This document shows positions 17,572-24,882 of a stretch of 37,778 nt of DNA, in pieces. The stretch is from Robiginitalea aurantiaca. Lineage in GTDB: Bacteria > Bacteroidota > Bacteroidia > Flavobacteriales > Flavobacteriaceae. Position numbers and translations under genes: made by a program. Within the stretch, counting starts at the first letter, position 1. Each line of letters starts with the position of its first letter. Location: positions 1 through 37,778 of the forward strand of contig NZ_JAUDUY010000015.1 of NCBI RefSeq assembly GCF_030380815.1. Reading direction: 5' to 3'. Below the pieces are notes generated by a model. The model was not told where the DNA came from. It did no database searches and saw only the letters and a program-made list of their open reading frames with translations.

Positions 17572-19617
17572 CTAATCGACAGGGTTCGGGAAATTGCAGT
17601 TGTTGAATGTAACGTTTTGGTAGGTTTCTTTGATTTCATAGCTTCTCCATCCTCTTTGTGAGTTGGGATAGTAAGTTTTATATCCTTCTGTAATATTTTT
17701 AATCGAGACGTCTTCAATATGTATTTCACCAGGCCTGTTGGTGCAAAATAAGTGTGGTGCCCCGTCAATAGTACCTCCGATTATGTAATTTTTTCCTCCA
17801 CTGGTTCCGTTGGAATTTAATCTGTGGTAACTTATCGCTGCCTGACCCGTACCATTCTTAACGTTTGTTAGTGTCAAATTTTTAAAATAATTATCACTTC
17901 CTGAAGGCCCGTCACCATTTCCTACACACTCAAATCCTTCTCCTAAAAACATGATGCCGTTACCATTACTTATATCGATGTTTTCCAGAACATTTCGATT
18001 GGCATCACCAAAAATCTGAATTCCTGAATCATCGGCCTCTCCATTACCTTTTAAAGTAATATCTTTTAGTTGATTGTCATCACTGCCATAGTAAATTTGT
18101 AACCTTAAATTTTCCGCGTCTAGCCCGTTTACCTCATTAAAATCTGAGTCACATTTTACCGCCAGGGCTCTTCCCTTATGTGAGGTTCCTACCGAACCTT
18201 TAGCTCTATAACTTCGAATCTTATCCAACTTGTTGTGACTACTGTTATACAATGTAATATTGTAATCCGTCGCATTTCCTATTGAAGCACTCCAAACCTC
18301 GGAATCAGACATTATACCATAATCTGATCCAATGATATCGATGCCTACATGCCCTGCATCGATTACCAGGCAGTTCTCAATTAAAAAATTATCTGATTGA
18401 GATAATCTCAAGCCATAGCCAACCCTATTATCACAATCAGACCTGTCGCCAAGATTCCAACAATTACTATTTGGGTTCCAATTCCCTAACCTTGCAGTTA
18501 TAACATTCTTTAGTGCGACATTTGATGCTCCCTGCACAAAGATTCCGTCATAATAATCCTGAATCATAAAATTTTCTATGATAATGTTTGAATGACGAAT
18601 ATAAAATCCCTTGTGGTCTATAGGTGGATTATTACTTGGAGCTGTGTTGTCGAGCAATGGCATTATGTTAGCAGGAAGGTTCTTTCCATTGGACTCCCAT
18701 TGCTCTTTCGAATAACTTGGACCTTGTGTTTCGTATATATCTCCGGGCACGTTTTTATATCCAATAAAAGAAATAGGGTTTTGTGTTGTCCCGGCTCGCG
18801 TAGTTGTAAGTTTGACCGCACCGTAGTTGCCAGCCTTCACGTATACTATATCTCCCGGTTGCGCACTTTTCAATGCATGCTCTATGTCCCAAGCGGTGCT
18901 TTCCGTAAGCCCATCGTTACTTGAGCGCCCATTAACCGTAACAAAAAAGCCCGGTTCAACCTCTCGTGCAGCTTCACTATCAGAATCATTTTGGTATGAT
19001 GAACATCCATAAGCATCAACGGATTCGCCTGCGAGTGTTCCCGGACATTGATCTAGGCTATCGTTGACACCGTCACTATCCGTATCATACTGACTTGCGG
19101 AACAGCCAAAATTGTTTACCGTAGCACCGGCTGGAGTATAAGGGCAATCATCCTGATCGTTTGGCACACCGTCATTATCCGTATCGGCCGGACCACTTTG
19201 ATCTTCTTCAGTTTCTTTGTTTTTTTGACGATCCGAACATCCACTTGCATCTGCTGACTCGTTAGATGGTGTTCCGGGGCACTGATCTATGCTATCAACA
19301 ACACCATCTTCATCTGTGTCATACTGGCTGGCAGCGCAACCTTGAGCATTCACTTTGGCACCGATGGGTGTGAAAGGACAATCGTCCTGATCATTCGCCA
19401 CACCATCTTGGTCATCATCTGCAGTCTTATTCGCATTTGGATTTGGGCCGTTACCACCCCTTTCCAAATAAACTATTTCAATGGCTTCGTCATTATAAAC
19501 CACAGCATCTAACAAGAGATCAGAATCTTTTTGGCAAGAGGTTGCCGTGGATAGGAATAACAATGAAAATAGCGTTGCAAACAGAACGGAAATGGTTTTA
19601 TAAACAATATTCGACAT
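17572..19617 (-). CDS. Surface lipoprotein with thrombospondin type 3 repeats and a right-handed beta-helix
   Basis: A protein of 681 residues. A lipoprotein signal ends at C28 (LSTATSC). Residues 67-205 hold four Asp-rich calcium-binding type 3 repeats (DxDxDG...D..D.CP) in an A-B-A-B order, with an EEDQSG linker between the pairs. From about 225 to 670 there is a parallel beta-helix: a DUF1565-like entry (SAQPGDIVYVKAGNY), then many N-x-hydrophobic rungs such as NIIIENFMI, NFLIENCLV, NKLDKIRSY, NVLENIDIS. The fold is shared by polysaccharide lyases, C5-epimerases and phage depolymerases, but I cannot assign catalytic residues. It lies between ugd and wzx inside the locus, so a role in binding, trimming or anchoring the exported polymer is plausible. 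A host adhesion or degradation role elsewhere is the alternative. Confidence 0.85.
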   Translation of the reverse strand: MSNIVYKTISVLFATLFSLLFLSTATSCQKDSDLLLDAVVYNDEAIEIVYLERGGNGPNPNANKTADDDQDGVANDQDDCPFTPIGAKVNAQGCAASQYDTDEDGVVDSIDQCPGTPSNESADASGCSDRQKNKETEEDQSGPADTDNDGVPNDQDDCPYTPAGATVNNFGCSASQYDTDSDGVNDSLDQCPGTLAGESVDAYGCSSYQNDSDSEAAREVEPGFFVTVNGRSSNDGLTESTAWDIEHALKSAQPGDIVYVKAGNYGAVKLTTTRAGTTQNPISFIGYKNVPGDIYETQGPSYSKEQWESNGKNLPANIMPLLDNTAPSNNPPIDHKGFYIRHSNIIIENFMIQDYYDGIFVQGASNVALKNVITARLGNWNPNSNCWNLGDRSDCDNRVGYGLRLSQSDNFLIENCLVIDAGHVGIDIIGSDYGIMSDSEVWSASIGNATDYNITLYNSSHNKLDKIRSYRAKGSVGTSHKGRALAVKCDSDFNEVNGLDAENLRLQIYYGSDDNQLKDITLKGNGEADDSGIQIFGDANRNVLENIDISNGNGIMFLGEGFECVGNGDGPSGSDNYFKNLTLTNVKNGTGQAAISYHRLNSNGTSGGKNYIIGGTIDGAPHLFCTNRPGEIHIEDVSIKNITEGYKTYYPNSQRGWRSYEIKETYQNVTFNNCNFPNPVD
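19003..19419 (-). repeat. Duplicated pair of thrombospondin type 3 repeat units
   Basis: The segment coding residues 67-127 (19237-19419) is repeated, diverged, at residues 145-205 (19003-19185). The offset is 78 codons. Each unit encodes two calcium-binding repeats ending GC, so the gene grew by an in-frame duplication of a two-repeat block. Confidence 0.75.
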
Positions 19618-20168
19618 AGAAGTAAGTAGATTAATCTGGGGCTGTAAACTTAACGTGAGAATAATTATTATCGTTTAATTGTAAAATTTTTTCGATGAAA
19701 TACATAATCTCACAATTAGGGCTATGTACGCAACACCTGCTGAAATGGTTTTTTGTAATTGGGGTTTTTCGACCAAATACAATTTTCTTTAACATTTTAT
19801 TGTGAGAGCCCTTGCATCCTCATTTTTTTTGGACAGCGTGTGCGATTGCTGATTTCCAGTTTTTTGAGATAGTTAAATTGGTCTTAGCGCGTCACCTTAT
19901 TGATAACAACTAGTGAGAAAGAAATATTGGTAGAAAGGAAGATGTTTTATGGAAAAAGAAGAAAATAGAGCTCTTGGAAAGAAAAGGGTAGAGATAAGAT
20001 TCTATAAAATCTCATTTTGAATTCAAAGTATGGTTCTCCCTCAATACAAGAAATGTACAATTCAATTCATAATCCACATTGAAAAGTATATTGTGCATTG
20101 AATAAGAATAATGCCCGGACGAATAAATGTCCGGGCAGGCTGGGAGGGTGACAAAGCAACAATTTGGT
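19618..20168. other. 551-base intergenic stretch
   Basis: No gene is convincing here. It holds the start region of the lipoprotein gene, the terminator after ugd at 20112-20137, and a 23-codon plus-strand open frame (19949-20020) preceded by AAAGGAAG. An 8-base pair of complementary segments, CTCACAAT (19709-19716) and ATTGTGAG (19799-19806), flanks about 80 bases. None has clear function. Confidence 0.5.
20112..20137 (-). terminator. Hairpin terminator after ugd
   Basis: TGCCCGGAC (20112-20120) pairs perfectly with GTCCGGGCA (20129-20137) around an 8-base loop. It lies 31 bases past the ugd stop. On the minus strand it is followed by ATTATTCTTATTC, a moderate T-rich tail. Confidence 0.7.
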
Positions 20169-21521
20169 TTAGGAAACTATAGACGCTAATTTTTCTTTTT
20201 TCCCGATTTGATAATATTCAAATCCCATTTCCTTTAACATTATATCATTGTATTGATTTCGACCATCAAAGATAACAGGTTGCTTTAATTGCTGCTTAAG
20301 TTCTTCAAAATCGGGAGATCTGAATTCTTTCCATTCGGTTAAGAGGATCATAGCATCGGAATCTGCTAAAGTTTCATACTTTGAGTTGAAATATGTTATC
20401 CCAGGGACATCCTTTAGATAAAATTGTTGGGCCTCCCTAATAGCCTTTGGGTCATACGCCTTTATACAAGCTCCCCTACGAACCAGTTCTTTAATAATGT
20501 AAATAGAAGGTGCTTCACGCATATCATCCGTTTGCGGTTTGAAAGCCAAGCCCCAAACTGAAAAAGTTCTTCCCTCTAGATTATCACCGAATCTGGAAAT
20601 CACTTTGTTAGCAATCACTAGTTTTTGACGATCATTTACACTTTCAACCGCTCCGATTAACTCTGCATTATAATTATGTTCTGAAGCTGTCCGAATTAGC
20701 GCCTTTACATCTTTAGGAAAACAAGAGCCGCCATATCCACTGCCAGGGTAAATAAAACTGTATCCAATTCTGTGGTCAGAGCCAATGCCAATTCTTACTT
20801 TGTTAACATCTGCACCAACCAATTCACAAATGTTTGCAACTTCATTCATAAAAGAAATTTTGGTGGCAAGCATTGAGTTTGCAACATATTTAGTCATTTC
20901 CGCTGATCGCACGTCCATTGTTATCAAACGATCCATACTACTTCTGAAAAACGGAGCATACAGTGCTCTCATTTTAGCAGTTGCCTTTTCATTATCTGAC
21001 CCAACGACAACCCGGTCGGGTTTCATAAAATCGTTTATCGCATCTCCTTCCTTAAGAAATTCAGGATTAGAAACTACGGAAAATGGAATGTTCTGATCTC
21101 TGGCATCCAGTTCTTCCAGAATAACAGATCTAACTTTGTCAGCTGTGCCTACAGGTACGGTGGATTTGTTGACCACAATAAGTGGCCTAACCATATATTT
21201 CCCTATGGATCTCGCTACCTGAAGGACGTATTGCAGATCGGCCGAACCATCTTCACCCATAGGTGTTCCAACAGCTATAAATGCCACATCGCATTTATTC
21301 AGGCTTTCTTCAAGACTTGTAGTGAAATAGAGGGTTTCATTTTCGATATTGCGCAGTACCATGGCCTTAAGACCCGGTTCATAGATTGGGATAACCCCCT
21401 TTTTAAGATTTTCAATCTTCTCATTGATTACATCAACACATGTGACTCTGTTGCCCATTTCGGCAAAACAAGTGCCACTTACTAGGCCAACGTATCCAGT
21501 TCCGATAACAGACAAATTCAT
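20169..21521 (-). CDS. ugd: UDP-glucose 6-dehydrogenase
   Basis: This enzyme oxidises UDP-glucose to UDP-glucuronate with two NAD. It has 450 residues, the normal length. Visible are the NAD-binding GTGYVGLVSG at 7-16, VGTPMGEDGSAD, NKSTVPVGT, NPEFLKEGDA, the GSGYGGSCFPKD motif with catalytic C267, and the C-terminal GLAFKPQTDDMREAPS. GGSC rather than GGHC separates it from wecC. The terminator follows it, and a near-match -7 element (CATTTTTG, minus strand, 21547-21554) lies 25 bases before its ATG. It therefore may be its own transcript rather than part of the flippase operon. Its product is the substrate of the next enzyme upstream. Confidence 0.95.
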   Translation of the reverse strand: MNLSVIGTGYVGLVSGTCFAEMGNRVTCVDVINEKIENLKKGVIPIYEPGLKAMVLRNIENETLYFTTSLEESLNKCDVAFIAVGTPMGEDGSADLQYVLQVARSIGKYMVRPLIVVNKSTVPVGTADKVRSVILEELDARDQNIPFSVVSNPEFLKEGDAINDFMKPDRVVVGSDNEKATAKMRALYAPFFRSSMDRLITMDVRSAEMTKYVANSMLATKISFMNEVANICELVGADVNKVRIGIGSDHRIGYSFIYPGSGYGGSCFPKDVKALIRTASEHNYNAELIGAVESVNDRQKLVIANKVISRFGDNLEGRTFSVWGLAFKPQTDDMREAPSIYIIKELVRRGACIKAYDPKAIREAQQFYLKDVPGITYFNSKYETLADSDAMILLTEWKEFRSPDFEELKQQLKQPVIFDGRNQYNDIMLKEMGFEYYQIGKKEKLASIVS

Positions 21522-21657
21522 AAGGAAAGACTTTGGGTTTATTTGGCAAAAATGAAGAAAGAATAAATCAGATTAAAATATGTTGTTTGAACAGCAAATA
21601 AATAAGTTATAACGCATAAAAATTTTATGGAAGAAGCATCCAAGGCTAAAATTTAAA

Positions 21658-22686
21658 TTAATCTGAATTCATATAGGATTGATACCAATCCACAAATGCC
21701 TTAATCCCCTCTTTTAGGGAAGTTTGAGGCCTATAGTCATAGTCATTAATAAGGTCATCAACATTTGCCCATGTCTTTTCTACATCTCCTGCTTGCATAG
21801 GCGATAATATTTTGTTTGCAGTCTTGCCCAGGGTTTTTTCAATAGTATGGATGAAATCTGTCAATTTTACAGACTGATTATTTCCAATGTTATAAACTTT
21901 GTAAAGGTTCTCTTTTTCCAACCTTTTGTCCAAAGGTTTTTCTATGATCCGAACAATTCCTTCTACAATGTCATCAATGAATGTAAAATCCCGTTCGAGA
22001 TTTCCCTGATTAAAAACCTTTATACTCTTTCCTCTGAGTATGGCATTTGTAAACAGGAAATATGCCATGTCCGGTCGACCCCAAGGTCCGTACACTGTAA
22101 AAAAACGCAGTCCAGTAGTCGGAAACCCATACAAATGACTATAGGTGTGTGCCATAAGTTCGTTTGATATTTTCGTAGCAGCATAAAGACTTACGGGGCG
22201 ATCCACACGCTCAGAAGTCTCAAAGGGCACATTTTTACTATTTCCATAAACACTAGAACTGCTGGCATAAACGAGGTGTTTAACCCTGTTATGTCTGCAG
22301 TTCTCAAGTATGTTTAAAAACCCTACAATATTGCTGCTAATGTAGGCGTCAGGATTTTCCAGACTATAACGGACTCCTGCTTGAGCAGCCAGGTGACAAA
22401 CAACATCAAAAGACTCCTTTTTGAATAATTCATCAAGAGTTTTGCGATCCTCAAGATGTATACGAATAAAACTGAAGTCTTTAAGAGATTCACTTTCTTT
22501 TTTCTGATTGAAATCGGTAGCATCTTCTTTTGAAATCCCCAATTCTTTCAGGCGTGCAAATTTTAGATTTACATCGTAGTAATCGTTGATGTTATCAAGG
22601 CCTACCACTTCATGTCCTCTTTTATTTAGCGATTTGCAAACATGAAAACCAATAAATCCGGAAGATCCAGTAACGAGAATTTTCAT
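21658..22686 (-). CDS. UDP-glucuronate 4-epimerase-like SDR enzyme
   Basis: A 342-residue extended SDR protein with GSSGFIGFHV at 7-16, an early NDYYDVNLKFARL stretch that marks the UDP-glucuronate epimerase group, SSSSVYG near 142 and the catalytic YAATK (Y168, K172). It would convert UDP-GlcA to UDP-GalA, using the product of the adjacent ugd. A UDP-GlcNAc/GlcNAcA 4-epimerase (WbpP type) is the alternative. It ends 136 bases before the ugd start, on the same strand. Upstream is the terminator of the CHRD-like gene, so transcription probably starts in 22687-22790, though I see no exact -7 match. Confidence 0.88.
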   Translation of the reverse strand: MKILVTGSSGFIGFHVCKSLNKRGHEVVGLDNINDYYDVNLKFARLKELGISKEDATDFNQKKESESLKDFSFIRIHLEDRKTLDELFKKESFDVVCHLAAQAGVRYSLENPDAYISSNIVGFLNILENCRHNRVKHLVYASSSSVYGNSKNVPFETSERVDRPVSLYAATKISNELMAHTYSHLYGFPTTGLRFFTVYGPWGRPDMAYFLFTNAILRGKSIKVFNQGNLERDFTFIDDIVEGIVRIIEKPLDKRLEKENLYKVYNIGNNQSVKLTDFIHTIEKTLGKTANKILSPMQAGDVEKTWANVDDLINDYDYRPQTSLKEGIKAFVDWYQSYMNSD

Positions 22687-22793
22687 TGGGTATAAATTGA
22701 AAAGAGTCTTTAAGAAATCACTTAAATAAAGTACTTCTAACGTGCTAAGTTAATCTGTTCTAAAATTTATAAGTGCCCGATATGAAATAAAAT

Positions 22794-22825
22794 AAAAAAA
22801 CCCTGAATTCTTATTCAGGGTTTTT
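22794..22825 (-). terminator. Intrinsic terminator after the CHRD-like lipoprotein gene
   Basis: CCCTGAAT (22801-22808) pairs with ATTCAGGG (22813-22820) around a TCTT loop. It is flanked by seven A on the left and five T on the right, so it has a proper T-tail on both strands. It lies 21 bases past the lipoprotein stop. Confidence 0.85.
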
Positions 22826-22845
22826 AAAATATGGTGACATTCTAG

Positions 22846-23325
22846 TTAGAAGGCGTTTGAGCCAATGTTTGTCTGAGCAATGATTGTCCCGTCCGATGGA
22901 CTTTCATAAATATTCAAATGTCCATCAAATCCCATAAGTTCAACAAACGTAATTGCAGCTCCATTATCTAATTGTGTTACCAACGTTTCGCTGATAGCAC
23001 ATTCGCACTCTGTCAGGGTGACGGCTATAGTTCCTCCACCATCTTTATTTCCAAAATTTAAAGTTGCCGGATGAATACCCTGTGAGGCGTTTTCCAATTG
23101 GATGTAGATCGTGGTAGAACCATCTTCATTAGGAATAAAGGCAGCTGTGCCAGTTACTCCGGAAGCTCCGAAACTTTCGAGTTGGTAATCTACGCGCTCT
23201 ACTGCAGTTGGAATTTCAGAGTCGGGGTCTGATGTGTTTGGATTATTTACATCAATGGTTTCGGTTTCACTGCACCCAATAAGTATCAGTAGCACAAAGA
23301 TCGAGGGAAATAGAACTTTTTTCAT
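22846..23325 (-). CDS. Small CHRD-like lipoprotein
   Basis: A protein of 159 residues with a lipoprotein signal ending at C18 (LILIGC), then a low-complexity linker rich in T, D, N, S and P, then one beta-rich domain of about 115 residues. The domain pattern (YQLESFGASGVTGTAAFIPNEDGSTTI..., HPATLNFGN near 83, CECAISETLV, GHLNIYES near 136) resembles CHRD-type folds with repeated antiparallel strands. The match is by eye and moderate. It has its own -7 element and terminator, so it is a single-gene transcript. It stands at the divergence point between the two halves of the capsule locus. Function is unknown; a small periplasmic or surface protein is likely. Confidence 0.75.
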   Translation of the reverse strand: MKKVLFPSIFVLLILIGCSETETIDVNNPNTSDPDSEIPTAVERVDYQLESFGASGVTGTAAFIPNEDGSTTIYIQLENASQGIHPATLNFGNKDGGGTIAVTLTECECAISETLVTQLDNGAAITFVELMGFDGHLNIYESPSDGTIIAQTNIGSNAF

Positions 23326-23366
23326 TTTTTGGATTAATTAAGTTTAGGTCAATTGACTTACAAAAA

Positions 23367-23374
23367 CAAACCTA
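23367..23374 (-). promoter_or_regulatory. -7 element of the CHRD-like gene
   Basis: Minus-strand TAGGTTTG matches TAnnTTTG exactly, 41 bases before the ATG. A TTTTG lies only 14 bases further upstream, shorter than the usual -33/-7 spacing, so only the -7 element is claimed. Confidence 0.5.
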
Positions 23375-23595
23375 AATTTTATTGGCCGCAAAATTATGTA
23401 TTTTTCTATGAAGTGTACAATTATTCGTCCATTGGACTTATTCAAAATTTCATAATAGACAGAGATTATCTCTAATGATAACAGTTAAAGGTTACACATA
23501 AACAAAAGAATTAACTGTTACTAAAAGGATGAAAAGGACTACAAAAATCAATTAATCCGAGATTTAGTTAAGTTTGGCGAAAACTCTGGTTTTCG

Positions 23596-23627
23596 TTGCA
23601 GAACAGTCAATTATAAGCTTAAATTTG
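23596..23627 (+). promoter_or_regulatory. Promoter of the aminotransferase-dehydratase-wza-wzc operon
   Basis: TTG (23596-23598) is followed after 21 bases by TAAATTTG (23620-23627), an exact TAnnTTTG. Transcription would start near 23634, leaving a leader of about 115 bases. This is the best two-part promoter match in the window. Confidence 0.6.
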
Positions 23628-23722
23628 AAATGTGTAAAGAAGTTTCTTTATATACATTGCCTTGCTGAAAAGGGGCTTTCATTCTTAGATTAACCTTTTT
23701 AATTAGGCACTCTGAAGAATCT

Positions 23723-23752
23723 ATGTTATCAAAACTTAACCTAAGCGATTGA
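23723..23752 (+). other. Nine-codon upstream open frame overlapping the aminotransferase start
   Basis: ATG at 23723 reads MLSKLNLSD and stops at TGA 23750-23752, which overlaps the TTG start codon (23749-23751) in another frame. This arrangement would permit stop-restart coupling. It may also be chance in AT-rich sequence. Confidence 0.25.
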
Positions 23753-24882
23753 AAACAATAATACAGGATAAAATTTGGCTTTCTTCTCCCCATATGGGAG
23801 GAGCTGAACAGAAATATGTTCAGGAGGCTTTTGATACCAATTGGATAGCACCCCTTGGGCCAAATGTTAAGGGCTTTGAGGAAGCTATTGAAACCTATAT
23901 AGGACAAGGTACTCATGCAGCGTGTCTGAGTTCAGGTACTGGGGCGATCCACATTGGCTTAGAGCTTTTGGGTGTTGGATATGGAGATGAAGTGATCTGC
24001 CAGAGCCTAACTTTTTCCGCTTCAGCGAATCCAATTACTTATCTTGGTGCAACCCCTGTTTTTGTAGACAGCGAAAGGGAGACCTGGAATTTATGTCCGG
24101 ATTTGCTGGAAAAAGCAATTGCCGACCGGATTCAAAAAGGAAGGAAACCTAAGGCCATCATTGCAGTTCACTTATATGGTATGCCTTATAAATGTGATGA
24201 AATTCAAGAAATTGCTCTGAAATATGACATCCCTGTTTTAGAAGATAGTGCGGAAGCCCTGGGAAGCAGGTATAGGGATAGAAAATGTGGTTCACTTGGA
24301 GATCTGAGTATTTTATCATTCAATGGAAATAAGATCATTACAACTTCCGGAGGTGGAGCCCTTTTAACAATGGATGAGAAAGTGAAAGCAAAGGCTATTT
24401 TCTTATCTACCCAAGCTCGTGATAATGCTCCTCATTATCAGCATTCTCACATCGGTTACAATTATAGAATGAGTAACGTTCTCGCGGGAATTGGCAGGGG
24501 ACAGATGGAGGTTTTATCCGAAAGAGTTACCGCAAGAAGAAAGAATTACAGCATATATAAAGATGCTTTGTCAGAAATTTCCGAAATTACCTTTTTGGAA
24601 GAACCTGATTATGCGTATAGTAATCGGTGGCTGACGACCATTTTGACAGACAGTTTTGAAACAAGGGAAAAAATTCGACTGTTCCTGGAAGAAGCGAATA
24701 TAGAGTCAAGACCTCTTTGGAAACCCATGCATTTGCAGCCGGTATTCAATTCCTGCCCTTCCTATATTAACGGGGTTTCTGAGGAAATGTTTGAAAAAGG
24801 ACTCTGCCTGCCCAGTGGTTCAAATTTGCTTAAAAGCGATTTGGATCGAGTTATTGAAAACATTATGAATACTTTATCATGA
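23749..24882 (+). CDS. PLP-dependent sugar aminotransferase (DegT/DnrJ/EryC1/StrS, PglE-like)
   Basis: This enzyme would transfer an amino group, normally from glutamate, to C4 of a UDP-4-keto-6-deoxy-HexNAc. It has 377 residues. Motifs are WLSSPHMGGAE at 10-20, SSGTGAIHIG (PLP phosphate), EDSAEALGS near 165, and SFNGNKIITTSGGG with the PLP lysine K195. The start is TTG at 23749-23751: it gives the family N terminus, while the next in-frame Met lies inside the conserved SSPHMGG. A nine-codon upstream frame ends in a TGA that overlaps this TTG. The dehydratase gene that makes its substrate overlaps by four bases downstream. No PglD acetyltransferase is next to it. Confidence 0.93.
   Translation: MKTIIQDKIWLSSPHMGGAEQKYVQEAFDTNWIAPLGPNVKGFEEAIETYIGQGTHAACLSSGTGAIHIGLELLGVGYGDEVICQSLTFSASANPITYLGATPVFVDSERETWNLCPDLLEKAIADRIQKGRKPKAIIAVHLYGMPYKCDEIQEIALKYDIPVLEDSAEALGSRYRDRKCGSLGDLSILSFNGNKIITTSGGGALLTMDEKVKAKAIFLSTQARDNAPHYQHSHIGYNYRMSNVLAGIGRGQMEVLSERVTARRKNYSIYKDALSEISEITFLEEPDYAYSNRWLTTILTDSFETREKIRLFLEEANIESRPLWKPMHLQPVFNSCPSYINGVSEEMFEKGLCLPSGSNLLKSDLDRVIENIMNTLS

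Larger units (their letters stand above)
23326..23748. other. 423-base divergent regulatory region
   Basis: This separates the minus-strand lipoprotein gene from the plus-strand aminotransferase-wzc operon. It contains the -7 element at 23367-23374, the promoter at 23596-23627 and a leader of about 115 bases with a nine-codon open frame (23723-23752). The middle is AT-rich with no visible gene. Confidence 0.6.

Noticed and set aside
17406-17768. Minus-strand open frame of 120 codons overlapping the 3' end of the beta-helix gene
   Set aside because: Most of it lies in another frame of the well-supported lipoprotein gene, and the rest covers its terminator hairpin. The protein has no family features.
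19949-20020. 23-codon plus-strand open frame with a purine-rich stretch before ATG
   Set aside because: It is too short and too A-rich to support as a gene from sequence alone; listed only as an item to test.
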